Below the pieces are notes generated by a model. The model was not told the origin of the DNA, searched no databases, and was given only the letters and a program-made list of their open reading frames with translations. The translations under genes were made by a program, and so were the position numbers. From contig NC_079209.1 of the NCBI RefSeq assembly GCF_026745355.1, forward strand, positions 13,460,341-13,524,340: DNA of 64,000 bases, in the 5' to 3' direction. This document shows, piece after piece, positions 12,351 through 24,042 of this stretch. Source of the DNA: Beta vulgaris subsp. vulgaris. Its lineage: Eukaryota; Streptophyta; Magnoliopsida; Caryophyllales; Amaranthaceae. How positions within the stretch are numbered: position 1 is the first letter of the stretch; each line of letters opens with the position of its first letter.

Positions 12351-12531
12351 CCTTTTCTCGAAAGCATCGTGTACAATGAGTGAGAAGATTTCCTGCTAAG
12401 CGCATCACGACAACATTGGCCTTGCCTTCATGGTATTGAATCTCCATATCTAATCCTTAATCAGCTCTAACCATCTTCTTTGTCTCATATTCAACTCTTT
12501 TTGCGTGAAGATATACTTGAGGCTTTTATGA

Positions 12532-13829
12532 TCAGAGTATTTTGAATGAAGTACCAAGCAAATAGTGACGCCAAATTTTAAGAGCAAAGACTACAGCAGC
12601 TAATTCAAGATCATGTGTGGGGTAGTTCGCCTCATGAACTTTTAATTGTCTAGACGCATAAGCTACAACTTTCCGTTTCTGCATAAGCACACATCCAAGG
12701 CCATTTCTCGAAGCATCTGTATACACCTCGTAGTCTTGATCCCCATTAGGTAAAGTTAAGACTGGAGCTGTAGTAAGACCTCCTTCAACGTCTGAAAAGC
12801 CTTCTCACAATCATCATTCCATTCATACTTGGTGCACTTCTTCATCAAACTTGTCAATGGGCGAGCTATTTTGGAAAAATCTTTCACGAATCTCCTATAG
12901 TAGCCGGCTAGACCAAGGAAGCTGCGAATTTCAGTCACATTCTTCGGAGTAGACCATTCAGAAACCGCTTGAATTTTAGATGGATCAACTGAAACACCCT
13001 CCTTAGAAATGATATGACCAGAAAAGCCACTTTCTCGAGCCAGAATTCACATTTGGAGAACTTTGCATACAAGTGATTTTCTCTCAGTATTTGCAAAACA
13101 GCACGGAGGTGCTCTTCATGTTCACTCGCATTCTTTGAATAAATCAATATATCATCAATAAACACAACAACGAATTTATCCAAATAAGCTCTGAATACCC
13201 TGTTCATTAAATCCATGAACACCGCTGGAGCATTAGTCAAGCCAAAGGGCATAACTGTAAACTCATAGTGTCCATAACGGGTACGAAAAGCTGTCTTTGG
13301 GATATCTTTATCTGCAACACGAAGCTGATGGTAACCTGATCTCAAGTCGATCTTAGAGAATACACCTGCACCGGCCAACTGATCAAACAAGTCATCTATC
13401 CTTGGCAATGGATACTTGTTTTTCACAGTGACGTTATTGAGTTCTCTGTAGTCAATACATAATCGTAGGGTACCATCCTTCTTCTTCACGAAAAGAACTG
13501 GTGCACCCCAAGGTGATACACTAGGTCGAATGTAGCCTTTATCTAGCAACTCTTCTAATTGAGTTTTCAGTTCTCTCATCTCAGCACGCCATTCGATAAG
13601 GTGGCTTAGATATGGATCCCATTCCAGGTACCAAATCGATGTTAAATTCCAAATCACGCTTTGGAGGCATATTAAGAATATCATCTGGAAACACATCTTG
13701 ATACTCATTCACAACTGGGACATCTCCGAGCTGTGGTCTTTCCTTACTAGTATCATGAATATGGCAAAGGTACATAGGGCATCCCTTCCTTAAATAAGAC
13801 TTCAATGTAAGAGCAGAAATAATCTTCAC
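12532..13829 (-). pseudogene. pol: Tekay-like reverse transcriptase and RNase H
   Basis: One open stretch carries most RT motifs: [38 protein letters not shown] and the catalytic FIDDILIYS, about 13600-13100. The upstream frame has the conserved EYQDVFPDD linker. Downstream, [17 protein letters not shown] begins the connection, and RNase H shows [13 protein letters not shown] and [22 protein letters not shown] and RNase H lie in different frames, so at least two frameshifts are present. All catalytic residues I can check are intact. Confidence 0.9.
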
Positions 13830-14188
13830 TGGACGCGACTATAAAGCACATGAACACCCTTATGACTCTCTATTGTTACTTTTTGTTTCGGACAGTCTAT
13901 CTTGGCTTTATACTTTTCTAGCCAGTCCATCCCTAGTATTATATCAAAATCTTTCAAAGGAAAAACTATTAGGTCACGAATAAGGTAGTTTCACCATAAG
14001 CTATAGGGACATCTAAATACATCCTATTAACGTGACACTTAGACCAGAAGGAATGGAAATATCGGCCTCACAAGGTGTGACACTTTCTAAGTTTAACCTT
14101 TTTGCAAAAGTTTCAGATATAAATGAATGTGATGCACCTGAATCAAATAGTACGTAGGCAGGTGTAAAATAGATAGAGAAAGTACCGG
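13830..14188 (-). pseudogene. Tekay-like aspartic protease
   Basis: The active-site motif FDSGASHSFIS is at about 14147-14115 on the minus strand, followed by KRLNLESVTP. It sits between gag and RT as expected. Frame breaks occur on both sides. Confidence 0.75.
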
Positions 14189-15400
14189 TCACTGCATTCC
14201 CTGGTTATCTGCATCTGCTTGCTTAAGATGATTAAGGTTGCCCGTGTTCTTTTTCTCAAGACTTCTCTTAGCCTGAGCAGCATTAGCCGTTCCTGCGCTA
14301 CGATTTGTAGCTGCAGAAGTAGTTGGGCGATTACTAGCTGTACTAGCAGTGGGTGTCCTCAACACCTCATAATTGCGGCCAATCTTAGCATCAGGGTTAG
14401 TGAAACACTCATAAGCTCTATGCCCCTCCTTCTTGCAATAATTACACGTCACCTTATTGCCTTCACAATCCTCCCTGGATGATTGTTTTCACATCTTTTG
14501 CAGAAATAACGATGAACAGGTCCTGGGTTGTTTTGGGATTGAGATTGGCTCTGGCTTGGCTACGGGGCTGAAACGAACTCTAAGCACTCCTTGAGGCTTG
14601 TTAACTCCGACCTCCTCTATTGAAGCTACCCCTAGACCCCGATTATCAAAGTTTCTGCTCTTGTTTTGACTAAAGTTATTACCCTTATCCCATTGTTGGG
14701 TACTTTCTTTTGTAGGAGCTTTCATCTTTTCTGCGGCTTTCCTTCTCTCCTTGATTCTCTCGGCATTGCTAGCACGAGTATAAACTTCGTTCAAGGTCGT
14801 GAAGTCGGCCGCTCCCATATTGCTAAGAAGTTCAAGATCAAGTTTTTCCTCGAACCTCTAAGCTCTTTCTTGTTCATTTGGGACCAATTCAGGCACAAAA
14901 CGAGACAACTCAAGGTATTGTTATAAAAAGTCTTGGACAGACATATCTCCTTGCTCAGTGTTCAAACTCAGATCTCTTCCTTTTCCTCATATGAGGTGGG
15001 AAGAACTCAGCGCGTAGCGCCTTCTTGAACTCTTTCCAACCAAATTCCTTTGTCTCCACCTCCTCAAAACCATCCTCATCGTATGTGACTTTGGTGGTAA
15101 AATTATCTTTGTTGTTGGTCCACCAGATATCAGCATCTTCAGTGAGATGGTAGGCTGCGGAGTCTACTTCATCTTCTTCAGGGACCTGGAGAGTGACGAA
15201 GATCTTGTCAAACTCTCTAATCCAATTCTCCATCTTCACGGGGTCGCCTTTTCCATCATACTTAGGCGGCTTCTTCTCGTCAATTGCTTTATGCACAGCA
15301 GCAACTTCAGTATAGCTACTTTGCTAGTGCTAGTAGTAGCAGCTCGTGCTTCCGCTAGCAATTGCACAGCCTCAGTCATGGCCTTATTAGACTCGGCCAT
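14189..15400 (-). pseudogene. gag: Tekay-like gag
   Basis: The likely start is MAESNKAMTEAVQLL at 15400. After a frame change come KPPKYDGKGDPVKMENWIRE and ADIWWTNNKDNF, the conserved retrotransposon gag core. A zinc knuckle CNYCKKEGHRAYEC lies at about 14449-14408 with all C-C-H-C ligands. At least three frame changes separate these blocks. The start is chosen as the best in-frame Met before the core and is uncertain. Confidence 0.78.
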
Positions 15401-15695
15401 CGGCGCATCAAAGCGCGCATCTCTGATGATTTACTTCTTTGCGCTTGTGCATCTTGTAAGCACTACATAAGGTAAAAGAACTTGAATCTCGATAAAACAC
15501 GAGTATAACACATTGATTGTCATAAAAGAATATTAACTCTCAAATCACGATATACAAAAACAATCAATAATTAATGTAAGCATATAAACAACACAGAATA
15601 TACACTTCCCGTGTATAACCCATCTCACTTTCTCACCTCGGCTTGTCAAAATTTTAGTTTCCTATCATCTTTAACTTAACCCAGTCCTTTATTAA

Positions 15696-15712
15696 CCTAG
15701 GCTCTGATACCA
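15696..15712 (-). other. Primer-binding site, initiator tRNA-Met type
   Basis: The minus strand reads TGGTATCAGAGCCTAGG two bases inside the 5' LTR. TGGTATCAGAGC is the standard plant initiator tRNA-Met complement. Confidence 0.92.
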
Positions 15713-15714
15713 AC

Positions 15715-18205
15715 TATAACACCCCTGAATTTCGAGTGATTAATTCAATTAAATAATATTAAAATTCTATAGAAAATTCGGCAGAGTTCCGTTTGAAAAA
15801 TGGACTGCCTAAAATTTAATTTAGGACTGGCGTCCGAATTTTAAACCTGTTTCAACAAATCAGCAATCCAAAATCCAAATTCCCAACAACTCACCCATTT
15901 CAAATACCAACAAAATTCCGTTATAACTACTCGAAATCCAAACGTGTTATTCCACGATTATTACGAGAATAATCGCTAAGGAAGAACTACTGCACCAAAA
16001 CTAAATTAAAGCTTATTTTAAACTATTACAACCCAACCGAATAAAGATTTAGGTGGATTAATATTTACAACCCTAAGTCTCAAAATATTGATTTATATAA
16101 GAAATGCACCAGAACAGAACTATTATAATATATTTACGCAAAACTAGTGGACGTTGCTCTCCGCCCATACCCCGACTCTAAGCCTTCATGTACCTGCATA
16201 TATCAAGCATGTAGTATCAGCCAAACAGGCTGAGCAAGATTCAATACTGTAAAGCCAAATATATGTGCAGGTAGGATGCATTAATTATATCCTACAAATC
16301 ATTCACTTTTGCAACCCAAATACTAAATAAAACATTGTAAAATATTTTTCTTCATTTCTTTTCCAAACCAATATACTTTTCTATTTTCTCTGCTAAAACA
16401 ATTTCTTTCAGAATCTTAGAATCATAAATCTATGGAATGGAACGAACTTTATTTCCCATTGGGCTAGCTAGGCCCTCCAGGTAACTATCAGACAAAGACC
16501 CCTAGTGTGCACACCCCACAAACGGTCAAACCGTAGCAGAAGATCTAAGTCTGAGGTACTGATCAACGTACCCCCCAACTATTTGTAATGTCGAGACGAT
16601 CCCGACAAAGTTCTAATTCCTTGAGACACCATAAAGGCAATCCCAACCAGTTTAAAAACATAAAACTATCCATAAATCTTTTCTGTAACTATTCTATAAT
16701 TCAAGGTTTGAAAACAAACTATCCGTATTAGGAGGAACATCCTCCTATTCAAACCAATCTCAACTCAAGAGAGAGAACATACCTTTATAATTTTTCTCGT
16801 AATATGAAATTTTTGTTGAAATCTTATCTTTTGTAGACCTTTCTCGTAACTATTAAAGATTTGAGTAAGGAATCTTACCTTTTAAACTATATCAAACCAA
16901 CTAGCTCAGTCAATACGGCTCCTCAATGAAACCGGAATCTATAATATAAATGTGTGTACTTCGTAAGTAAAAGACTTGGATACAACTAAATGTAGTTCAC
17001 AAAGCCATCAACCTTTTCTAATTTCCCATAAAACATCAAACAAACATATCTTATTCTTTTACCATATAAATGACTTTCATGTTCTAACGTCTAAGTCAAA
17101 CCGTCTAACTAAAACCCTTACCAAATTAATCAAAATCATCTTACTTTATATAAAGTCAACATTAAAGAATCATATGTTCATATGGTAACTGAAAAGTTCA
17201 TTATGAAGCAATTATATGAAAAGTAGAGTTTTAAATCAACTATATAAAATATGATATTTGAACAGAAACTTAATATGAGCATAACTTTCTCCTACGAAGT
17301 CCAAATCAAGCGTTTCTTGAGCCTATCTTGAGTAAAATTTTAATACCAACAACTTTTGTGAAATAGTAATTTTGCTAAAAATGCCCTTAAACTGCCTAAA
17401 AACGCAAAATACGAACCTGAACTGGTAATTCTACGAATTACAACACACTATATTCAATTCACTTGAACATTAACAAGCTTCCTACTATTCTAAACTAACT
17501 ATTAAACTCATGAATGAACATTCAACTCGATAAATTCCACACTCAAACTCTAAAATCAAAAACCCCAATTCAATTTCAATCTAAAAACCCTAACTTCATA
17601 ATTTTAAAAGAAAACTTAAATTAGTTGAGGAATTCATCTTACCCACTAATATAGAAGATTGGGGACGAGAAATAACTTGCAAACGCCCCTAATTCGAGCA
17701 CCAAATGCTCCAAATTACAGCAACGACGACCCCCCTTTTCTTCCTTGCGTCGCCTACTTCTATGGCGTCACCTCTAGTGGCGGTTGTGGTTGTGTCGTCG
17801 GCACGGTGATGGTTGTGTGATGAAGGGAGAATGTTAAAGATTTTGAGAGAAGAAGATGGTGAAGATGTTGAAGATGGTGAAGAGGGTGAATATGGTGAAC
17901 GGTGGTGAACACCGTTTTGTTTTGAATGTCGTTCTTTTGTATGTTTTTGTTATTATATTTTTTTTCTTTTTTTTTCTTTTCTTGTTTTATTTTTCCCTTT
18001 TCCCCCTTCTTACATATATGTGAATAAATTTCCTCTTATTACTATTATTAGTTAAATTACTTACTAAACTTGTCCCACTATAAGCATATATATTATTTAC
18101 AAAATAATTCCTAAAGATAAATGAATTTAATTATTAAATAAACTAAAATATATAATATAGTTAATAAAATAAATAATAAACTGTTTCAAAAATCGGGGTG
18201 TTACA
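15715..18205 (-). repeat. 5' LTR of the Tekay-like element
   Basis: 2491 bp, matching 8035-10520 with scattered substitutions and many 1 bp indels in homopolymers. It ends TGTAACACC (minus-strand start) next to the GACAT duplication. Confidence 0.92.
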
Positions 18206-18210
18206 GACAT

Positions 18211-18415
18211 GCGCCACACACTCTACCCCATCTACCATGACTACTATCACCACGGGCTTATTGCCCATGACCATACCCATCCGTCTTGGTATACGCCACA
18301 TGTGCCTGACCCCACTGACCATGTGGGGGAGGATACTTTTGGCAATGCTATTTTTGGTGCTGCAGGTACTTCTGGTAGCGGTTTTCCTACTGAGATGTCT
18401 GATGAAGAGACGTGA
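18211..18415 (+). pseudogene. ATHILA-type ORF, 3' part
   Basis: This continues the frame of 6842-8034 once the insertion and one GACAT copy are discounted. The combined length is 1398 bp (466 codons), an exact multiple of three. The tail is His/Tyr/Pro-rich, then acidic, and ends EMSDEET before TGA. I do not recognise a domain in it. Confidence 0.75.
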
Positions 18416-19956
18416 GTCCTTTTCTTCCCTCTTGCTGCAATGAGGTCATTGCCGAGTTCAGGTTGGGGGGAGATTTGCTGTAAGTACACCCCTTCCCTTT
18501 ATTGCTTTTCAGTGTAGTCAGTTTAGTTAGTATGTTTTTCATAGCTTAGTTCATTGCTTTCTTAAAAAAAAAAAACCAAAAAAAAAAAACACCAAAAATA
18601 CGAGCTGACTGGATTGGTGTGATTGCTTCCCTGTGCCCCATGATATTCTTTGAAAATGTATTTGGGTTCTTTATCTGGATAGTTAGGGACTTGTGATTGT
18701 GATGCTGGAATGTGAACTCTAAAGGCCATGAACCTCAATGAGTTTTGATAATAAAGCGCTTATCTTGACTGCATACTTGAATTGGTTAGACTGTGAGGAT
18801 TCATTCTTGCCAATGGATTCATTTCTATATCCATTCTTTTTTCTTGTGTGTTAGTTCCTCATTAGCTGACTGATCTTGACTTTGACATCGTACGCATTGA
18901 GATCTGATGACTTGTGGCAATTGTTGTGATAGAGGCATTCTTTTGTCTGCTTTTTGAGCCTCAAAGTGATTTTCGTGATATATTTTTTTCCTCCTTAGCC
19001 CTGCTGAGCCTAATGACTATTTCATGTTACTTAACCTCATTACATGCCCATGGCCCTTGTTTTGATATTAATCCCAAGCCTAGCTTGGGGGAGCATATGG
19101 TTGAGTTAGCATCTGAGATAGTTTTTATGAGTTACATTGGACGGAAATGACTGTATTAAGGTACAAAAGTTGAGAAAAAGAAAAGAGTGAGCAAAGTGAA
19201 ATACATATGATTATGGGATTGAAAAAAATGCAAAGAGAAAGAAAAAGAAAGATTGAAAAAGAAGAAACGAACAAAAAAGTCAAAAATTCTTTCTTTTACA
19301 AGTGCTTACAAAGAACAAAAATTCATCACACTGCTTCAAGAATAAGTTTATTGAAAATTTTGTGAATTATAGAATTGGGACACTGTTATTGGCTATATTC
19401 AGGTTGATACTTCTAGTGACTTATGCTCCCCTATTCTTGGTTTTAATACCACATTTCCCATACATAATCCATACCCATACCTAAGCCCCATTACAACCCT
19501 GAAAAAGTCCTCTTGAGCTTGCGCTTACATTGTCTATCGGATTGATGTGGTCATTTTGTCAAGGTTGAAGAGTATGTTCGCTACTTGAGTCGACATGATT
19601 AGGTTGAGTGACATTATCACCTTTCTAAATACATGAGAGTGTGAGTGGGAATGGTTATTATGGTTGGGATGGTGAGTGATCGGGCACATCTTTTGCCTGC
19701 CACAAAAATGTCGAGAGGAGTGAGACCCCAGTGAGTGTCTTTTCGAGATTTGTATGTCATATAAGGCAGCTGCATTGGATCGGTTGTTTGGGTGATTGGT
19801 AAATAGGGTGATCTGAACGGTTGAACTTGAATTGTGCCTGCTTGAATGATTTATGAGCCTCATAAAAAATTTTGATCTCTGTTTTCATATTTGAAGGGGT
19901 GAGGCAATCATATTCTTGTTCATGTCATGATTTTGCTTAGGGACAAGCAAAAGGTT
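18416..19956 (+). other. Athila 3' untranslated region with repeated polypurine-like motifs
   Basis: No convincing gene. A-rich stretches occur at 18564-18600 and 19170-19290. The tract (A)GCTTGGGGGA near the LTR has two look-alikes upstream, GTTGGGGGGAGA (18463) and AGCTTGGGGGAGC (19080). Long spacers here are typical of Athila. Confidence 0.6.
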
Positions 19957-19970
19957 AGCTTGGGGGATTT
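19957..19970 (+). other. Polypurine tract of the Athila element
   Basis: AGCTTGGGGGATTT abuts the LTR start TGATGTG, the expected site for plus-strand priming. Confidence 0.8.
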
Positions 19971-20237
19971 TGATGTGTTCATTATTCATCGATTATTTAC
20001 TCTAATCTCCTTAGTTTTGATAGTCGATTTGGGCTCTTTTGAGCTCTTTTCTTGTGGATTTGATGTGTTTGGAGCTCTTGTCGTGTTTTGCAGGTTTTGA
20101 TGCAGATTAGGCACGTTTTGCATTTATCTGAGTCGCGACACGGAAGTCTAGCACTCACACAAGGTCCAAGGAGCATCCGGAAGACCACACAAGCATTTCG
20201 GTTGGATTCCGCGAAGAAAAAGACAAGGAAAAGACTT

Positions 20238-20475
20238 CACCCGGTTGACCGGGCGGCGTGGCCCGACCGGGGGAATTTTCATACTTAGTCACTGCAGCAT
20301 TCGAAGAAGGAAACGCTCACGCACCCGATCGGGCGAAGCAAAGAAGTTCAATTTTTTCACCATCTATCTCGCCCGGTCAACCGGGCGAACAAACAAAGAA
20401 AACCACTTACGCGCCCGACCGGGCGGATTTGATTCTTCGTCGTAATTTGCTGATCACCGTCGCCCGACCGGGCGG
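20238..20475. repeat. GC palindromes in the Athila LTR (U3)
   Basis: Several CGCCCGGT(C/T)(A/G)ACCGGGCG and GCCCGACCGGGCG units lie just upstream of the TATA box. They are the same family as the units at 6226-6572. Confidence 0.82.
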
Positions 20476-20524
20476 TTTCTCGGGATGCGTTTTTTCGGGT
20501 TTGTTTAGCCGGTTTTGTAATTAG

Positions 20525-20532
20525 TATAAATA
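20525..20532 (+). promoter_or_regulatory. TATA box of the Athila LTR
   Basis: TATAAATA in the middle of the LTR, about 50 bp after the GC palindromes. Its position fits the U3 promoter of an LTR retrotransposon. Confidence 0.6.
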
Positions 20533-21352
20533 GGTTTTTAGTATTTTCGTTGAGACTATCTTATTTTCTACGTTTTTAGGGCCAAACACTTAGTTTATTC
20601 TCTCTAGTTTTGTTGAACTTTTACATTGGTAGATTATATAGATCGTCGATTTCTTTTTTCATTGTTCTTCATTCATTCGGTATTCTTCTTTACTTTCTTT
20701 AATTTAATGAATTCTTTTATTTTGATCATGTTTATTGAGTTCTTTATTATAATGAGTGAGTAGTCTATTTCTAGGGTTTAGAGAGGGAAGCCATATTTTT
20801 ACCTTTTTGATTGTGGTTTAATGTTCTTCAATAATTGAATTGAACTAGAATAATTCCTGTTGATTTGTTATACTTATTTAATTCATGTGATTGCGCAATA
20901 TCATGAGTTATGTTTAGCTACTAAGAATTAGAATCGAAAGATCATATTCATTAGAGGCTTATTACAATAGGTAGATTTGATTATGTTGAGCGACCGTACT
21001 GGCATATGTTAATCTAGGAGTTGTTAATGCTTGACCAAGGATTAACGAAATACTTCATTTATTCGAACCTCAATCCAGGTGTTATTGAACTATATTATAT
21101 TGATTAAAACTGGTATAAGCATGGTGGACCGATCGATTGTCCTAGGTTTTTAAGTATTTGATAAATTCCCATTTCTCTGCGTTTTAGTTTACTCTAGCTT
21201 AATTATTAATTCCTCAATTATTTTTCCTCTCTGGAAGTAGTTAGATAATTGAACATAAATCTGTAGAACTCCTCTCCTTGTGGATCGACCCGTATTTGCC
21301 AGTTTCTGCCAAACAGACATCGTGCACTTGCGGTATATTTTAAAACACATCA

Positions 21353-21894
21353 CTTCACCATCGGAGAAGGGCCAATGTTCGAAGAGTCTGAGTCAGAGTA
21401 TGAGTCATCTGAGTCAGTCTAAGTCTGTTAAGTCTAGTGTCTCAATTGGGATTGTGTCTAAGCCTGTCGATCGTAGTGTCCAAGAAAAGTCTTAAATTTA
21501 TGCCGAGTCATTGTTCAATTCCATGATTTTTGATTTGAATTATATGAATTCATTTGCTTATGACTTGTGCACTATCTCTACTAGGGGATGCAAAGCTTAT
21601 GAGATCGAAAACTTCTCTTTTTAGAGAGAGAGAAAGTAGATAATGACAGGGAAATTAACAATGTAGAATTAAATTAGTGGGAATTCATGAGTATAATATT
21701 CAAGTAGTTAATTTGGAAAGAACAAAGAAGTAGTACTTCTTGAATCATTTGCTAATTCGAATTGAGAAAAAAAAAAATTGAAAATGAAAGATTTATGCAG
21801 TATAAAGTGTGTATTCCTCTATTCTTGCCAATTTCAAAAGGTGGTATAGAGTAAATTTTTTTGCTTGTAAATCAAATGTAAATTGAAATATGTA
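21353..21894. other. Flank of Athila, no recognised gene
   Basis: Right after the LTR a short frame encodes an acidic Ser/Glu-rich tail, EESESEYESSESV, ending at TAA (21419-21421). It may be a fragment of something Athila landed in. The rest shows no feature I can name. Confidence 0.35.
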
Positions 21895-22143
21895 CTTCTT
21901 CCGCTCTCAATCAATTGCAACAGTTTTAGTTACACGCTTACCAATGCACAATTTAGACTATTGATTATTTAGTTTTGTTTTGGTAAAAAATCAATATTAA
22001 TAAAATATACATTGACACGAATTCAACAAGATCCCACATGACTGTTTTTCTATATATATGAAACACAAAAGCTAGTTATTATATGAGTGATTGTAAATAG
22101 TGCCGAATCTGAAAGTGTTGCAATTATATGGGAATGGAGGAAG
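21895..22143. mobile_element. Stowaway-like (Tc1/Mariner) MITE, copy 1
   Basis: The ends CTTCTTCCGCTCTC and GGGAATGGAGGAAG are imperfect inverted repeats flanked by TA. The core ACACGAATTCAACAAGATCC and the following CACATGAC resemble two other copies in this window (37345-45615 and 46953-48441). Confidence 0.75.
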
Positions 22144-23027
22144 TATATATAATGAAGGATATCAAAGTTTCTTTTATTATGTCACCCTTAATACATTATG
22201 CATATGAAAGTAGTAAACATTTTACAATAATCTCGTGAAATCTCTTGTACGACATGAAATTATTGGTATATTTTGCAAAAGCTAAGTATTTAGCTTTCGA
22301 GATACAGGAACCTTTTAGAATAAATTTTGAAGACATAATTTAGTTCATTTTTTAGTTATTTTTTTTTAAAACTGACATCGAGCTTTACTAAATTTTAGTA
22401 TTTTAAAAAACCTGCTATTATATAAAGCAAATCGTTATTACGCGAACACCAGATTGCTGAAATTATTTTTCGTGACACTAAATTGTGAAATTCTATTTAT
22501 TTGGACTCCGTCTTAGGAAATCAATAATACGAATCAAAAATCCAATCTATTTGAACACCAAATTGTTAAATTACTTCCTTTTAAACACCCAAATGACGAT
22601 ACTTTTTATTTTTCAACACCATTTCAGAAAATCGTTCAGAAAACATGTTACAAGTATTAAGGGAGATAAGCCAAAATGCAACATTGTTCAAAACTTCTAC
22701 AAATTTCCCTTCAAAAAGAAAAACTTCTACAAATTAGCAGACTGTTGCTTATGAGAGGAAGTTTGGTGTGAGCCCAAAGGGTAAAGCCTCTCATTTTGGG
22801 TTTAGCTCGTTCTACCTTATAGTTTCTGTTCAGGTTGGGCTGAACCATTAATATTCCTCCAGAAACTCTTAATAAAGACAATAATTGAGATGGGAATTGA
22901 GAACATTCTTTTATCATTGTGTTCCTAGAAAAACTTAAATTTGTGGGAGAGCAAAAATGTACTACTATATTCAAAGTCCACTGATTTAGTTATGTGCTTG
23001 TTTGGGTGGTTAGAAATGCTACAAAGA
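22144..23027. other. AT-rich intergenic DNA
   Basis: I see no gene, repeat boundary or element end that I can support. Short open frames in both strands are low in complexity. Confidence 0.5.
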
Positions 23028-23605
23028 TGTTACCAGGATCACAAATTTGACTACTAGAAACAACAATGAACAATCTTCTAGACGCGATGATCACGGAATT
23101 CATTTTCGAGATACAAAGAAGAAACAACGATGATCACGCTCACTATGATAATCGTTAAATGAGAATAAGTGTGTCAAAGAATTTGATGCGATAAACAATG
23201 AACTTGTGCTTTTCAAGAGAGAGAGTTTTTCTTGTTTCTATCATAAACATGTATAGAATAATGAATTAGAGTACTTTGAAACACTGGAACATCCAGTATT
23301 ATATGACAAATTACCGTCACAAACCAACCGAACAGACGTGAAAAATAAGACAGCGTAGAGGAGGAGGTGGCGCTCCACTCAAGAGTGGGCGCTCCTCGTG
23401 CACTCCTGTAAGTTTTTGCGTTCTTTATAATCCCCGCCAATTCTGATCGCTCGCTCTAAACCGAGCGAATACTCCTTCATCAATGTAATAAATACATTAA
23501 TAAACTCTATAACTCATGTTGATTCGAGTCACGCCACCATAACAATTACGACTCAAAATCACGTGACATGAAACCAATACGTCTGATACTCTAAATCTCC
23601 AACAA
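23028..23605 (-). repeat. Possible solo LTR (copia-like ends)
   Basis: Starts TGTTACCAGG and ends AATCTCCAACA. On the minus strand it begins TGTTGGAGATTTAGAG, like many plant copia LTRs. There is no primer site or polypurine tract beside it. The 5 bp flanks (AAAGA and ATATA) do not match, so the call is tentative. Confidence 0.4.
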
Positions 23606-23623
23606 TATATATATATATATATA
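23606..23623. repeat. (AT)n microsatellite
   Basis: An uninterrupted AT dinucleotide run directly after the putative solo LTR. Confidence 0.9.
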
Positions 23624-23839
23624 TAAAATAAGATATAACAATCCTTACATATATATGTACAAGTTTGCTCAACATTCCATACCAATATGCCAATATAATT
23701 AAAATGATAGCAGGTGAAGATTTTGCTCTAGCTAACATTTTATCTTCGTAATGGTCTTCCTATCAAGCCTATATGAAAAAATGAATTCAAATTCCAAAAT
23801 GAAAAGCTAATACGTGCTAGCATAAGGACAATATTAGGA

Positions 23840-24042
23840 AGGATGAGGAGCTAGCTCATGTGGTAGAGCACTCCCCTCTATCTTTGAGGTAAGGGGTTCG
23901 ATTCTTACCCCCAGCATTATGTTGGGGTATTTCTTTAGCATGCTTTACCAGTCAATGTGCTGGTAGTTCCTACAAGGCTAGTAGCCTTGGTAGGGGTTAG
24001 CCCTTGGGATGACTTAATTTCCCAATCAAAAAAAAAAAAAAT
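23840..24042 (+). mobile_element. tRNA-derived SINE
   Basis: A 203 bp unit with a box A-like TAGCTCATGTGG (23852) and box B-like GGTTCGATTC (23895), the internal pol III promoter of tRNA-derived SINEs. It ends in a run of A and is flanked by a perfect 13 bp duplication GACAATATTAGGA (23827-23839 and 24043-24055). Confidence 0.92.

Larger units (their letters stand above)
8035..18205 (-). mobile_element. Tekay-like chromovirus (Ty3/gypsy), complete copy
   Basis: Two near-identical ~2.49 kb LTRs flank a minus-strand gag-pol. GACAT flanks both sides (8030-8034 and 18206-18210), a perfect 5 bp target duplication. The primer site is of initiator tRNA-Met type. The polyprotein order is gag, protease, RT, RNase H, integrase and a C-terminal chromodomain, which together with the LTR length suggests the Tekay/Del branch. 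Numerous frameshifts interrupt the coding region. The LTRs differ mostly by small indels, so the insertion looks fairly recent. Confidence 0.94.
1..21352 (+). mobile_element. Athila-type Ty3/gypsy LTR retrotransposon, 5' end outside window
   Basis: The sequence shows an LTR end, a tRNA-Asp primer site, gag, protease-RT-RNase H-integrase, a long spacer, a separate ORF with an ATHILA-type domain, a purine-rich tract and a full 3' LTR, all on the + strand. This order and the tRNA-Asp primer are known for the Athila lineage. Two later insertions are nested inside: a hAT element in integrase and a Tekay-like element in the ATHILA ORF. The 5' LTR is cut by the window edge, so the outer target duplication cannot be tested. 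Gag and pol carry several frameshifts, so this copy is probably not autonomous. Confidence 0.93.
19971..21352 (+). repeat. Athila 3' LTR
   Basis: 1382 bp from TGATGTG to CACATCA, ends that are mutually inverted. The start follows the polypurine tract. The end matches the 5' LTR end at 195. It contains GC palindromes, then a TATA box, which suggests U3 before R/U5. Confidence 0.92.

Noticed and set aside
23028..23605. Full confidence in a solo LTR
   Set aside because: TG and CA ends fit, but flanking 5 bp do not match and no paired LTR was seen.
23852..23907. A functional tRNA gene
   Set aside because: Box A and B match but the rest does not fold as tRNA. A poly-A tail and target duplication show a SINE.
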